This document shows, in pieces, positions 11,568 through 23,759 of a stretch of DNA of 64,000 nt. The notes below the pieces were generated by a model that did not search any database, was not told the DNA's origin, and saw nothing but the letters and a program-made list of their open reading frames with translations. The translations under genes and the position numbers were made by a program. The stretch comes from Marchantia polymorpha subsp. ruderalis (Eukaryota; Streptophyta; Marchantiopsida; Marchantiales; Marchantiaceae), in the NCBI GenBank assembly GCA_037833965.1, contig AP031351.1:11544501-11608500 (forward strand). Direction: 5' to 3'. Each line of letters starts with the position of its first letter. Within the stretch, counting starts at the first letter, position 1.

Positions 11568-13828
11568 GAATGTTACACAGTACGTTTTACTGTGCATGTT
11601 TTTTTCTCTGACCGGGAAAAGCACAGAAAAAAAGGTGTCGTAATGGAACTGTTAGAGAATAAAAGAAAAGAGAGTGACAGATAAAAGTCGAGAACCGTAC
11701 CCTCCTCTGCCACATCATCAAGCGACGTAAGATCCGATACAAACATCCGGACTTGTAAAAAATCTCAAGAACTGAAGTCGACGCGTTATCAATTTAGTGT
11801 TGCATCCAGAGAACAAAAAAGTTTTGGGGGTCACCACCGACTGCTGCAACCAAATAGTAATTCGAGTGCACTCTTCCTGTACATTCCTCCAACTGGCACC
11901 AGAGCACGTGGATTGAAAATATATTTTTAAGGATGCCCTGTTATGCGTTTCTGGTCAGACACACAACTGGAGGCTCAAAACCGAGAGGAGGAGAAAGGGT
12001 GCCGGACATGTCAACGGCCTATGCTTTTGAATTGGATCTAACACCATGAACGAACCCTGAACAATGCGTTTCAATTTTATTTGTAGCCACTATAACTACG
12101 GACAAGGGACGAGGTATGACGATGACGAGACATGTATTGGGTGGCCAGTATTTACCCACCTGGTAATTTTCATCAACTGTCTATGCTATCGCAAGCTACG
12201 GTTGATATATATACATATATATTACAGTTGAATGAATTGAATTGAATATTGATTATATTGTAATCTGAGCGTGTTGATGACTACCAGTTACACGCATTCG
12301 CAGTACGGAAACGAATTACTTAAAATTTCAGTAATGCATTATACTTTCGAGATATTATAGTCATATGATATTTTGTGCGATTGACTTATTTTTAGGTTTA
12401 TACGACGTACGAAAATTCCTAATCCCGGTTTCATTACGAAGAAAAAAGGGAACTCAAAAGAGATGTGAATTGTGAAATCTATTGTCCGGAATATTCGTCT
12501 GAAAACATATTAAGAAGCATTATATGATGATAGGGTAAGGTTGAGACCTTACTTTGATGTAACACGTGTGTAAAGTTAAAGTGAAATGCAAACCGTAAAT
12601 CGTTCTCAATATATGCACATGATCAAACGATGAAATGCCTACTCTTCCAATTTCATTGCGTTTTCGTAGTAAATCATGGGGGCGTATTTCTCGAACTTAT
12701 CAAGCATGTTATCGTTCAGATATCAAACATGTTTACTGTCATCGCGTGCTTCTGCAAATATTTCGGTGCAAGTGATTGATTGAATCCATTCGCACCTCTA
12801 AAGCCTCTCCGGACGTGTGGGAACTCGGCACCTCCACGAGTGACCCTGGTTCGCCTTTGGGGTTCATGCTGGAAGGGCTGCTGTCCTCGTTATCCACTTG
12901 GAGGCGGCATTTGGGGCACCAGAGGAAACTCGAATTCTTTCGGCATCTGACTCGGGTGCTGTGATTGCGGATTGGACTGGGGTGGCAAGCTGGGGCAGCA
13001 GATTGATTGACTCGAAGGCCATCTATTCTATGGATCGAGCCGAGCAGCGCGGAGTGTCGCAAGAGTCACACGAAGCGAATGATGTTCGCGCCGAGAGGAA
13101 AAAGAATATCGGGTGGTCAGAAGGCAGCGCAGCGGCGGAGACTGGGCCTCGGGCAGAGGCGGGCGGAAAGCTTTGCCCCGGTCCTGCTGCTGAGGACGAC
13201 GGCCTGAGTGAGCGAGTCAGTGGTGGACGGAACGAGTAGAGGGATGAGGGACACGGGCATTTGCACGGGCCATGGGCCGGGCGGGGGCCCGTCACGACCT
13301 CGACTGCTGCGCTCATGGCATGGCAAGCCGAGCTACGGGTCGCGGCAGGACGAGTAGCACCAGGACCAGGGCTACGAATCCGCGCGAGCTGCAGCACTGT
13401 CACACAGTGGCCGAGCGCGGTCCGGACGGAAGGTGCAGCCCTGTCACGACAAGACATGATGCGATGCGCCGGTGAAAAGCAGACGCCAGGAAGCAAGGGA
13501 CAATTATGCAAACCCGCCATAATGCAAATGCTGAGGTGAGGCGAGGCGATATTTCCTCACGCCCCCGCGCGCGTCGAGCCTGTTGCGACTTGCCACCCTC
13601 GCCCTGTATGTGGCAGAGGTCCGAGGGCTCATTATGAGCCCTTTGTTTATGCGCATTTCCGTGCCTCTGCCCCTCGTGGCCGAAAACATATTCAGCAGTT
13701 CGTGTGCCTGCCACGACAAGGCCTCCATGAGCGCCACAGGGATCCTTGGCCCAGGATCGGACGATCCCTGGCCACTCCGACGCCAGCCCTTGCGCGCGCA
13801 GGCTGGCGGGCGGCCCGTTGCCAACGCC
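11568..13828. other. no gene seen; distal upstream region of MATE
   Basis: 11570-12740 is AT-rich. From about 12750 the base composition turns strongly GC-rich up to the MATE start. The long overlapping open frames at 12900-13820 have no domain-like composition and are attributed to GC bias. Confidence 0.4.
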
Positions 13829-13834
13829 TATAAG
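13829..13834 (+). promoter_or_regulatory. likely TATA box of the MATE gene
   Basis: TATAAG sits in CGCCTATAAGAGCGCGGG, an AT island in GC-rich sequence about 400 nt before the MATE ATG. Transcription would start near 13860, giving a leader of about 370 nt. Confidence 0.45.
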
Positions 13835-14230
13835 AGCGCGGGACCGGGCAGGCTATGTCTTCTCGACGTCGGAGCTCGAGAAGCATTTTGCCTCGCTCTT
13901 GGTCTCTCCCCCCCCGCGCTCCCGAGCGACTGCGACTGCGGCACGCGTACCACCGCGCGGTCCAGCGCTAGGATGGTCTATCGGAACGTCGAAGCCTACG
14001 TTTAGAACCGAGTCGATGATTTGTCGGGTCAAGACGACGACGACGACAAGAACGACGCAGGTAGAGCAGTAGCTCGAAGATCTGCACGCAGCGGCAGAGC
14101 GAGTGGGAGGGAGTGCTTGCTGGTATATCAATGCAGGTGTTGATTAGTCTGCCTTAGGTGCCGCAGGCATTCGAATTCGAGCTGGGAGTCGACCGGAAGT
14201 CCATCTCCTCGTCGCCGAGAAGCGGAGAGC

Positions 14231-16797
14231 ATGGGCTCGTACAGCACTTTGACGGTCTCTCTGCTACCGGAGTCTGAGGATTCTTCTGATCTTCTCGCTC
14301 CGAAAGAGCCACATCAGCAGCAGAAGCATGTCGACTGCGGCGCCGAAGAAGATCCGCAGGACCCGAGCAAATTGGAGGTTTGGGACGAAACGAAGAAGGC
14401 CCTTGCGCTCGCCTGGCCGCTGAGCTTGTTCAATGTGGCGGGATTCTCCATCCTCGTCATCACTCTCATGTTCGTGGGTCACTTGGGAGAACTGGAGCTC
14501 TCGAGTGCATCCATAGCCACTTCGTTCTCGGCCGTCACTGGGTTCATAGTGATGGTCAGTAGTCCCTACCCCACATCCCACCGAATGCATGAATTGCCAT
14601 CAGACCGGCCAGCGACACAGAAATCCATCCGATTCCGCCGGTCTGCGATCGGGTAAGGAACTCATTCCCCGCAAGAATCTCGTCTCAAGTCTGCCTCGCG
14701 TGGGTTGATTGCAGCTTGGCATAGCGAGCACGCTGGAAACGCTCTGCGGACAAGCCTACGGAGCGAAGAAATACCACTTGCTCGGCGTGTACCTGCAAGC
14801 GGCGTGGATCGTGGGCTGTGGAGTGGGCGTGTTCGTGCTGATATTGTGGTGGAATATGGAGCCCGTGCTCAAGGCAGTGGGGCAGGACCCCGAGATCGCC
14901 CGCATGGCCGGCGACTACTTGAAGTACATGGTGCCCGGAGTGTTCGGCGCCGCGCTCCTGCAGCCGATCGTCAAATTTCTGCAGTCGCAAAGCGTCGTCT
15001 TCCCGCTCGTGGTGTGCGCGCTGCTGGCCGTGCTCTTCCACATTATCTGCTGTCAGCTCATCATCGTCACCTTCGACTTCGGCTTCACGGGCGGCGCTCT
15101 GGCCACCACCATCTCCTACTTCCTGCTGCTCATCATGCTCATCGTCTACACCTGGGGCTCCGGCAAGTACAAGGCCACGTGGACCGGCTTCACCTGGGAC
15201 GCCTTCGCCGCAGTCAAACCTTACCTCCGCATCTGCATCCCGTCCACCTGCATGCTCTGGTACGCTCCCTCCGGCTGCCGCAATCCGTGTCCGTCCGGTG
15301 CCCTCCTCTCGTCTCTTCTCTTCTGATTTCCTCTGATTCTTGGCAGCTTGGAGTACTGGACCGTCGAGCTTCTGGTGCTGGCCGCGGGCCTGCTGCCGAA
15401 TCCGCAGCTGCAGCTGTCCCTTCTGTCAATCAGGTGCGGCGCAGAATTATATACGGCGACGCAATCCGGCGCATTTGCTTGCCGAATTTGGATTTGCGCA
15501 TGCGGATTTCTGCACTGAGTGTCGGAGTCGCTGACCTTGAGAACTCGCTCTTGCTCTTGCTCTTGCAGTCTGAATACGACGAACTTGGCCTTCAACATTC
15601 CCATCGGACTGAGCGCCGCCGTGAGGTAAGTCGATGATTTGTGGCTCTGATTCGCGAACTTAAGCGCAAGTCCAAGTTTAGAGCAGCTCTGTGATCGATG
15701 GATGTGCATGTGCAGCACGAGGGTGTCGAACGAGCTGGGAGCGTATCGCCCGTACGCAGCCAAGCTCGCGGGGAAAGTAGTGTTTGGAATTTCGGTCATG
15801 TCGGCGTGCATCATCGCCACGGCCATGGTCGCGGCTCGGCACGTGTGGGGGAAGGCGTTCTCCGGCGTGGAGGAGGTGGTGGTGAATGTGGCCGATCTCA
15901 TGCCGCTGATCGCCCTTTCCGCTCTTTTGGATGGAATTCAAGGAGTGTTATCAGGTGCGCTCGTTGGTCGAATGACCAGTTGCCGATGACGATGATTATG
16001 ATGCGTTTTGCGATTCGGACTCGGGAAAATAATTCTGTATGTCCGACACGTGTGGTGATGGTGGTGACGAAGCGCGTGTGGGCTTTGTGCGAAGGTATTG
16101 CGCGAGGGTGCGGGCGGCAGGACATGGGCGCGATCATTAACCTGACGGCCTTCTACATCGTCGGCATCCCGGCGGGCCTTTTCCTGGGCTTCGTGATGGA
16201 ACTGAATGCAAGAGTACGATCATCCGACAGACATTCATCCATTCATCGTCTCGCTCCGAGGCTGTCTTTTCGTTCCGACGTGCATGATATTTCGTGTCTC
16301 CAAAGAATGTCGCGTCGTTTTTAACTGTTTGCCGATCTGCCCGAACGACGAAGACGGTTGTGTCTGAGCGTGAACATACGAACGTATGATGGCGATGCGA
16401 TGACTGAGACGCGGATGGTCGTCGACGCCGGCGAGCTCTCGACCGTTAATCCGATGGATCGTGTGCTCTCCTCCTCATGCTTCTGCTGCTGTTGTTGCTT
16501 TTGCAGGGCCTGTGGATGGGACTTCTTTGTGGGCAGCTCACGCAGTCGCTGCTTCTACTCCTTCTAATCACTACAATGAACTGGAAGAAAATGGTGACGT
16601 TCACGTGCCCCAGTCCCAGCCAGTGTAGCTTTCTCTTCGTATTTGATTCGGGTCTGCAGGTCGTCCTTTACAATAGTAAGTGCCCTGCACTTTCTACTTC
16701 TGACAAGTCTTCTGACAAATCTGACTGGCAGGCTGAAGAAGCTTTGAAAAGGGTAGGATCAGACCCCCATCTTCCAACAATGGTGGAATCAGGCTAA
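14231..16797 (+). CDS. MATE/DTX multidrug and toxic compound extrusion transporter
   Basis: Eight exons in perfect phase: 14231-14554, 14715-15259, 15347-15433, 15569-15625, 15716-15954, 16095-16213, 16507-16593 and 16732-16797, giving 507 residues, normal for a plant MATE. These proteins are cation-coupled antiporters with twelve membrane helices that export metabolites, xenobiotics or citrate across the plasma or vacuolar membrane. Seen in the sequence: an acidic cytosolic N-terminus (about 50 residues); first helix ALAWPLSLFNVAGFSILVI; MATE signature STLETLCGQAYGAKKYHLLG; helices through LLAVLFHIICCQLIIV; LPNPQLQLSLLSISLNTTN; FNIPIGLSAAVSTRVSNELG; LALSALLDGIQGVLSG-type pore helix; GLWMGLLCGQLTQSLLLLLL; and an end in LPTMVESG. 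Substrate cannot be read from sequence. No frame damage was seen. Confidence 0.95.
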
Positions 16798-17506
16798 GAG
16801 GTAATTGTTTTCTCTGTGGTGCTGCTCGACCTGAATCAAGTAACTTGCGGACTAAATCAAACTTCCCATCGTGTTTGCTAAAATTGAGTCATTTGGGAGA
16901 CGGGCTTGGACTACCGGAGTCGGTCACAGCTCATTGTCTTTCAAAAGGTAGCGTATGTGGAGTCCAGTTTCCTGATTGTGGGTCACCCAACTCTGTCTGC
17001 GGAGTTCACAGCCGAAGAGGGTGTGCTCGCAACTCCCGCAACTGCAACTGCAATCACCACGTGAGACTGGCTGCATAATGGTCGATGGTGGAGCGAAATT
17101 TTGTACTCGACACACAAGAGGACTTCTAGCCAGCAGATCACGACATCGAGCGAGCTTTTGCACTGATCGATCTTGTACCATTATGAGATGATTGGGAAGA
17201 ATTTCTTATACAGGGCATTCTAAATCCTAAATCTGCTTCGACTCTTGCACGGTACAGCACCATTGAAAATTATAAGGCACCGTAATTTACACGAGGTCAC
17301 ATTCTAGTATTATTCATCGCTAGCAGGAATCATAAGAACATACGTGAGACAAATCACGGGTAATAGATCTACACTAGTTGCAACATCAGATCTACCCATA
17401 CCAGCAGAATGCTGTTCCGTTCGCACGGTTCAAATATAACAAATTCTCGAACAGCAATGCTGTGAAACATGTCTGTATCCTCATTGTATCATGGAATTGT
17501 TACATT
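16798..17506. other. 3' flank of MATE; no gene seen
   Basis: Probably MATE 3' untranslated region followed by intergenic DNA. Short open frames here lack splice support. Confidence 0.4.
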
Positions 17507-18283
17507 CTAAGGAGTGCACGAAGCAGGCGAGGTTCCAAATCGATGTTGGATTTTCCGATTCTTGCTCCAATCAGGCAGCACTGAGCTTCTCCGGTCGGAC
17601 CAGCACACTTTTCTAATCTTGCATACCAGTACCCGACCCTTGAATGGGGACTCCAGAGGCCGGTACACATCCTGCTCTGCAAAGAAGAGTGCATGAACAC
17701 CGGCGGTTTACATGGCACCCAGAAGATAAAAACCAATGCCTCCATCTCCAGATAGTGCCTTCGGAAACTTGTGGTTGCAATGGACACGAGATGAGTATAC
17801 ACCACAAACCCCACGAATGTCGGTCAAAATCACAGGTACACTTGAACCTCGTCACTTATTAACATCATCAAAAGAAAAGCTACATTCAATTATTCAAACA
17901 TGTCAACCTGGTCGACAGTTAAGCCAGTATCTCACCTTCAGAACACTCACCACGATGAAAGCAGTCATCGTAAACCACGCAAGCATATATCGGCCCATCC
18001 AGTGTGACATCTGTCGCATAACTCCTAACTAGCTCTGTTGCAGTTCAATCCTCTATGATACAGTCTCACGGACATTTAAGAAGACAGGGTATCAAGACGC
18101 GGAAATACAAAATTCCGCTCACCGGCATGTATAAGATAAAGGCATGTATCAGAAAAAGTACGTAAGTGGGAACCTTACGATCAGGAGTTTATGGTAGAGA
18201 AAAAACTCCTTTTTTCAGCAGTCCTCCACAGTACCTGCAGCAGCGTTGAATTCCTGTCCATAAACTTTTCCACCATCAGAAAG
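17507..18283 (-). pseudogene. unrecognised multi-exon gene with one in-frame stop
   Basis: Three exons join in phase: 18235-18283 (LSDGGKVYGQEFNAAA), 17951-18034 (ELVRSYATDVTLDG, CVVYDDCFHR) and 17507-17847. The last exon reads VILTDIRGVCGVYSSRVHCN, HKFPKALSGDGGIGFYLLGAM, TAA, then TAGVHALFFAEQDVYRPLES and PFKGRVLVCKIRKVCWSDR in the same frame, ending at TAG. Splice sites are canonical (TTGGCAG, GCAACAG, GACGAG; GTACTG, GTGAGT). Protein-like sequence on both sides of the stop at 17708-17710 argues for one ancestral frame. I could not find a start exon upstream, nor name the family. It is either a recent pseudogene or a gene whose product ends at the stop. Confidence 0.45.
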
Positions 18284-21200
18284 CTGCCAAGTAGGTGAAG
18301 AAACAGGTACTAGATGTCCCACCCAAGAAAGAGAACGTATAAAATATCATATTTGAAGTAAATAGATTATTTGACTTCGTCTGCTCATACGAGAGATGAA
18401 ACTGCGATGGTTTGACTTGAGTTCTGCTCTTTCCAAAAGGTGTTGATAGGGCAGTGCAGTTATGGAAGCCACCTGAATGATGCATATGAGCACACATGGT
18501 GGCAAGAATATGGGTGCAGGGGTACATATATGACAGTTCCCGGTGGCAGTGGATCGTGCACGTGATCGATAAGGAAGGCAGTGTGCATGCGTCTGAAGGG
18601 AATCGAATCTGAGCTCACGTCGAGTCTGCGCCGGGCGCGGGTTGTTGGCGGGGGCTGCGGTCCTTGGGCCGTAGTTGTCAGCAGCTACGTAAGACGTATA
18701 TTGCCTGGTGTCCTTCGAATTGTGTCCATTGGATCAGATTGTGATTTATCAAGTGAAAGGTTACCTCACTTTCTTGACTTCTTTTGCCTTTTAATGCGCG
18801 ATTCGTTCCAGGCGTCTCCCGTTCATTGTTTTCATCGATGTCTATACAGTGCTTCAAATCATTTCATGTCTTTCCAGGTTTCTATACTGATACTGACGCG
18901 TAAACAAAGTGAACTGTGTGGATTATATAGATCATAATGTTTCCTTCAAGTGCACTTTATTAATACTGGGAGAGGAGCTGATGTGAAGAATAATATTTTT
19001 CTTGAGGAATTATGAAAGAAGGATTATGAAAAAATTTCACTCATACACGAGGAATAAAGTCAGTCATAATACTTAAGAACGAAATTTTTTATGGATAAGA
19101 AGATTTCAATCCACAAGCATTAAAAACATGGTCTTTACACAAAATATTGCAATCGATATACCTTAACACTGCAGGGACGAACAAATATTCCAAATTCATC
19201 TTAACTATGTACACATGCCAACTCCATTTTACATCACTCAAATAATATTCAATGCCATGCAGAAACAGTGAAATTGATCAGGAACAGATTGCAATATATG
19301 ATAAATAAAATATAAAATAATACCTTTTCAAGATTTATATTTTTCAATGTATGTTGCCAACGTAGTACATATTTTTATGAAAATTGAAGATATTCCTAGT
19401 AATATTTTAAATATAAAATTTTCGAATAACTTCAATTACCACTCAAGTTTAGTGAAAATTTTTATCCATATATATTTTGATTGATAATAATCCAACCCGG
19501 AAAAAGTCGATCAATCTTATACAAAATACAACTAATTTTGTACAATAATTCTTTTTTCTAAGATTACATTAAAAATAAAAAGTATAACATATATTATATC
19601 GAACTTAACTATACATGGAAATTTTTATTCTTAAAAATTTAGTGATCAAATTTTGTACCTGCATGTGTCTTAAATATTTTCATTATTGGATTATGAGTTG
19701 CTTACGAAAACTGAGAAATAAGATTTTTGTTTTAACTTTTGTGAAGACATTTAAAAGTTTTTCCAGTGAAGCTAAAAATGCATGAGAATGTTTCAAATTT
19801 ATCATCTATATTTAAGCTTATAGAAAAGGTGTGCCCACAATATAATAGCTTCTCGCAAATGGCTATAACTCACAAGTGGAACTTGACGGATAACACGTTG
19901 ATTACTAGTTTCAACTTCGACAGTTTTGCAATTTTGCACTGCAGAAGTAATAATGTAGTGCAAAATATCACATGCAAGTTTTTGTTACTGGTTCTTTCAA
20001 ATACAATTTGGATACAAATCTGTATAGTCGAGTAACAAGAATAATAATCTTTGGGACGCACACACTTAAGTGTAGTTTTATTATATTTTTCACACAAGTA
20101 CAGAGGAATAGCCCTTTGCGTATTGATGGATATCAATTTGAAAATCCGAGCTGAATTACTCACATTAGCATGCTTTGTGCCGACGTATATATGTGAGCCT
20201 CAGCTTTCTCTCGACTTACACCGGGAGGACATTTTCTACTCACAAGATGTTCTTAAGAAAAGTCGAGCTCTGAATGGTGCGTTGGAAGATTTCTGAATGG
20301 AAATTCTTAATAGTCCTCTAAGTCTGATATTTTCTTCCTGTCTTCAAAGCCACGCTGACAGCAAAAGGAATTGGTGGTCACTAATTTATCCGACATTCCG
20401 TATCAATTCCATGTACTGTACTAGAACATGGTAAAAACTAGGCTTTATCAAGAAAGTAAATTAGACCAAAATGAACCATGGTAACTATATAACTTAAGTT
20501 ATATAGGTACCTTGAGCCATGTTCAGAAAATTCGTCGGACCTGAGTGTGAAGACATCCACATATCTGAATTATCGCTGCAAGCCTGCACATGATATGGCA
20601 TTAAGCTTGCAACCCTGATCACAAAACACGTGCGGGTTAGAGATAGTGGTGCAAGTAGCCTGCGAGAATGTACAAGTTACAATGGATAGTATGGAATAAT
20701 CATGTAGAGAAATAAAACTTCTTACTATCCATCGTTTCAAACAATGAAAAAAACTCATCGTGTAAATTGAGATTACACAAAAATATTTACTACTGCATCC
20801 AGGATATTTGAAAATTTTATGTTCGACTAATTTTAAACTTAATGGGAAAATTCATTACTATCACGGATAGAAATATAGTAGTTGATCTTTCAGGTGAGAT
20901 AATAGATAATTTTTAGATAAGATATAGAGGTAAGTTCCATTGAAAGTAAAAAATGCTGGTAATATCCATCAAGTAGAAAATTTGAGGGCTATGATGTACA
21001 GAAAAATAATGAAAAAATAACTTGGATGGAATGTGGATTTTCTAGCTTCTCCTAGATCAAATGATTCACAAATTGTAAAAGCATATCATATCAATGTCAC
21101 ATCATAGAGCATATTGTTATAAAATATATAGGATTGACACGTGTTTTGTATGGAATAATGAATAAATAATGTCGAAATACTTTGCCAGTTGACGGAGAAA

Positions 21201-23719
21201 TTAATACCTCTTGAGGCATGGTGTGAGAGTGTTTCATACATCTTTTCGCTTTTATGTCAAATTCAACATCCGTAGCTCGATATAAATCCAATGCTAAGAA
21301 AAACCAAAATGTTTTCAAAACATGTTCACGTATTTTGACATCTTGATTGATATCATCATACTTGTTGACCATTTAGAAAGATGGGTGTTTATTCACTTCA
21401 AAATTCTTTCAAGTGTAGTATCCATAGTCATTACATCTGCGTCCACACCTTAGTTATCTCCAATCAAGTATGAACTAGATATCTAATCTAGTTGTCGTAG
21501 ATTGCAACACATATCACATTTTTTTCCATTTGAATTAGTCATCCTGAAACGTCATCGCAAATACCATATTTTTAATTGCAATATGAGTAGCTTTCACATG
21601 CACTTCAAAAAGGAATCTATGTAAGCTGTTATTGCTTATAAAGTATATCAGTTTCACACATGATTAAAAAATGCGAGTGAAAAAATTAAACCTAAACATG
21701 ACCTCGTCATTGTGGAAAAGTAAATGATACAAGCCAAAATATCTTACAGCATGTCAATTGAAGCTACTATAATTTTCGCAAGAGTGTAAGCAAACTTTTC
21801 GAAAACAAGGTATGAATGAATCCACTAGAAGGGAATGTTTAACTTAGTAAAACTATTGGTACATAAAATAGATATATAAGTCTAGTTTAAAATGCACAAA
21901 TAAGAAAGGTGAGACCTCATGTCAAACCTTAAGGAATCACATGTCTCTTGCATAATATAAAGATACAGGTACAAATTCACTAAGAGTGAATGTAAAGATT
22001 TGTGACACTCTAGGTACATCAAAATAGATACATAAATCTCGTCCAATGTGTATATACGGATTAGAAAGAAGCTGCTTATAGTCAAATCTATCTGACTGTA
22101 TGCCAAGCTAATTTTTGCTTTATGACATATTTAAAATTTATTTAGTGATTTTAATTTATATTTATCAGATATAAATGTAAATTATGCCAAATATAAATAT
22201 AAAAAAACTGTTTCTGCGTAGCTACACATGTACACGAAATGTTTTTATTTCTTATACTTGTATTCACATCCTTGAGATGAATGTAGAGTATAACTTTATC
22301 TTCTACTGTGCTTGCCTATGCAATTATAAAGCAAAAAAAATATTCATTTATTATAAAATCTATAGTATGCAAGATTATTCTCATAAATTTATCTTTTGAG
22401 TTTCTTGTGATGATACAGAAACTCACAGATTTTTCAACCTGGCCAACTGTTCATCTTAATCACTCACATTCACTTTCACATTACAGGTAAGCTCTTGTAT
22501 ATACATAATTATACAAATGCATACATACATACGGCAAAGGATCCTTGGCACTTAGAGCAGTTGTTGTATGTAATCCATCTTACAATGCCAGGGTAATAAA
22601 GTAAATTTTTCGTGGACGGGGCTTTGAATTTTTAATTCAAGAAAGAGTTTTCTAATAAAATAGACGCCCATCGATGGTCCGCACATCGGAAGAATGCACC
22701 CTGTTTGTCAAGAATTCTACAAATTGTTTTGATTTGAAGATATTTTATGCACGAGGAAACCTCTCGTATCGAATTGGAAATCAAGAGATGTTTAAAATGT
22801 GACAGTTTGAAATAATGTGTTTTTTCAAGTGGTTATAATTTACAATGAAAAGATTATTGTAGTTGTCTTGAACAATATATTTCGTCCATTTTGATGCAGT
22901 CCCAAGAGAAAGAAGGAGCAATTTAATATGCAGATCCCTATAAAGAACGGATTTAAAAAGGTTAGATATAACTGGTATAAAAATGAGAAATAAGGACTAC
23001 AATATATATATGTATAGTTAGTTAGTAAGTTATTTTCAGTCTATTAATATCAGAAATATCTAATTATGTACGTGATTGTTCTCTTATCTTTATCAATAGT
23101 TACTAGTCTTGTAAACTAATGGAAAGACATTGGTTTGAATATAACTAATAGAAATAAGAGACAATCACATCAGTAACACATATGACAAAGTTTCATTAAC
23201 ATGGTCACCAGTATGTAGATGTTTACAATCATACTTCCAGATAATTTCAACGTTAACATAATCCAAAGATAAAGTCTCTTACTCGTATATTTACATCTGG
23301 GCTAAATCCACTCATTGCCCATACATGAAGATGGTTATCCAACTCCTCTAAAAGTATTTCACGAGATTGTCATTTTGTTACACATCTAATAACGAACCTG
23401 TTAGATATCCATCATGGGGATCTCAAGAATATGCAGACGTTCTTAAATTATGAGCCTTGAAACGAGAAAAGCCAAAAGCGAAACAAAGCGCGGGCTTCAA
23501 ACGATCAGACTTGAAAATCGGTCTGTATATGTACATCTGGATCCAAAAAAGTATTCAAGAGATTCGACGAGAGCTTCAGGGTTCTTCAGATAGCAGTTGA
23601 GGGTCAGTTGCCTTGCGAAGATGGCAACCGCAGACCAACCGGAGACCATCGAAGGCTAGTGCTGCAAGTGTTAGAAGATCGCGTAACTCAAGAGAACTCT
23701 CCGAAGAATGAAAGACTTG
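18284..23719. other. AT-rich intergenic region; no gene seen
   Basis: Very AT-rich, especially 18950-23400. No exon chain was supported. It contains a 22-bp perfect palindrome at 20485-20506. Confidence 0.4.
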
Positions 23720-23759
23720 CACGAACGACGAACTAGTGCGCACTGCTTCGTCGTTCGTG
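23720..23759. repeat. 13-bp inverted repeat with a palindromic loop
   Basis: CACGAACGACGAA (23720-23732) pairs exactly with 23747-23759. The 14-nt loop contains the palindrome AGTGCGCACT. Confidence 0.85.

Noticed and set aside
13023..13824. Overlapping open frames upstream of MATE
   Set aside because: All six frames are fairly open because of GC bias, and none gives a recognisable protein.
14705..15637. 310-codon frame across MATE exons 2-4
   Set aside because: Wrong frame. The MATE signature lies in the frame starting at 14715 and needs introns.
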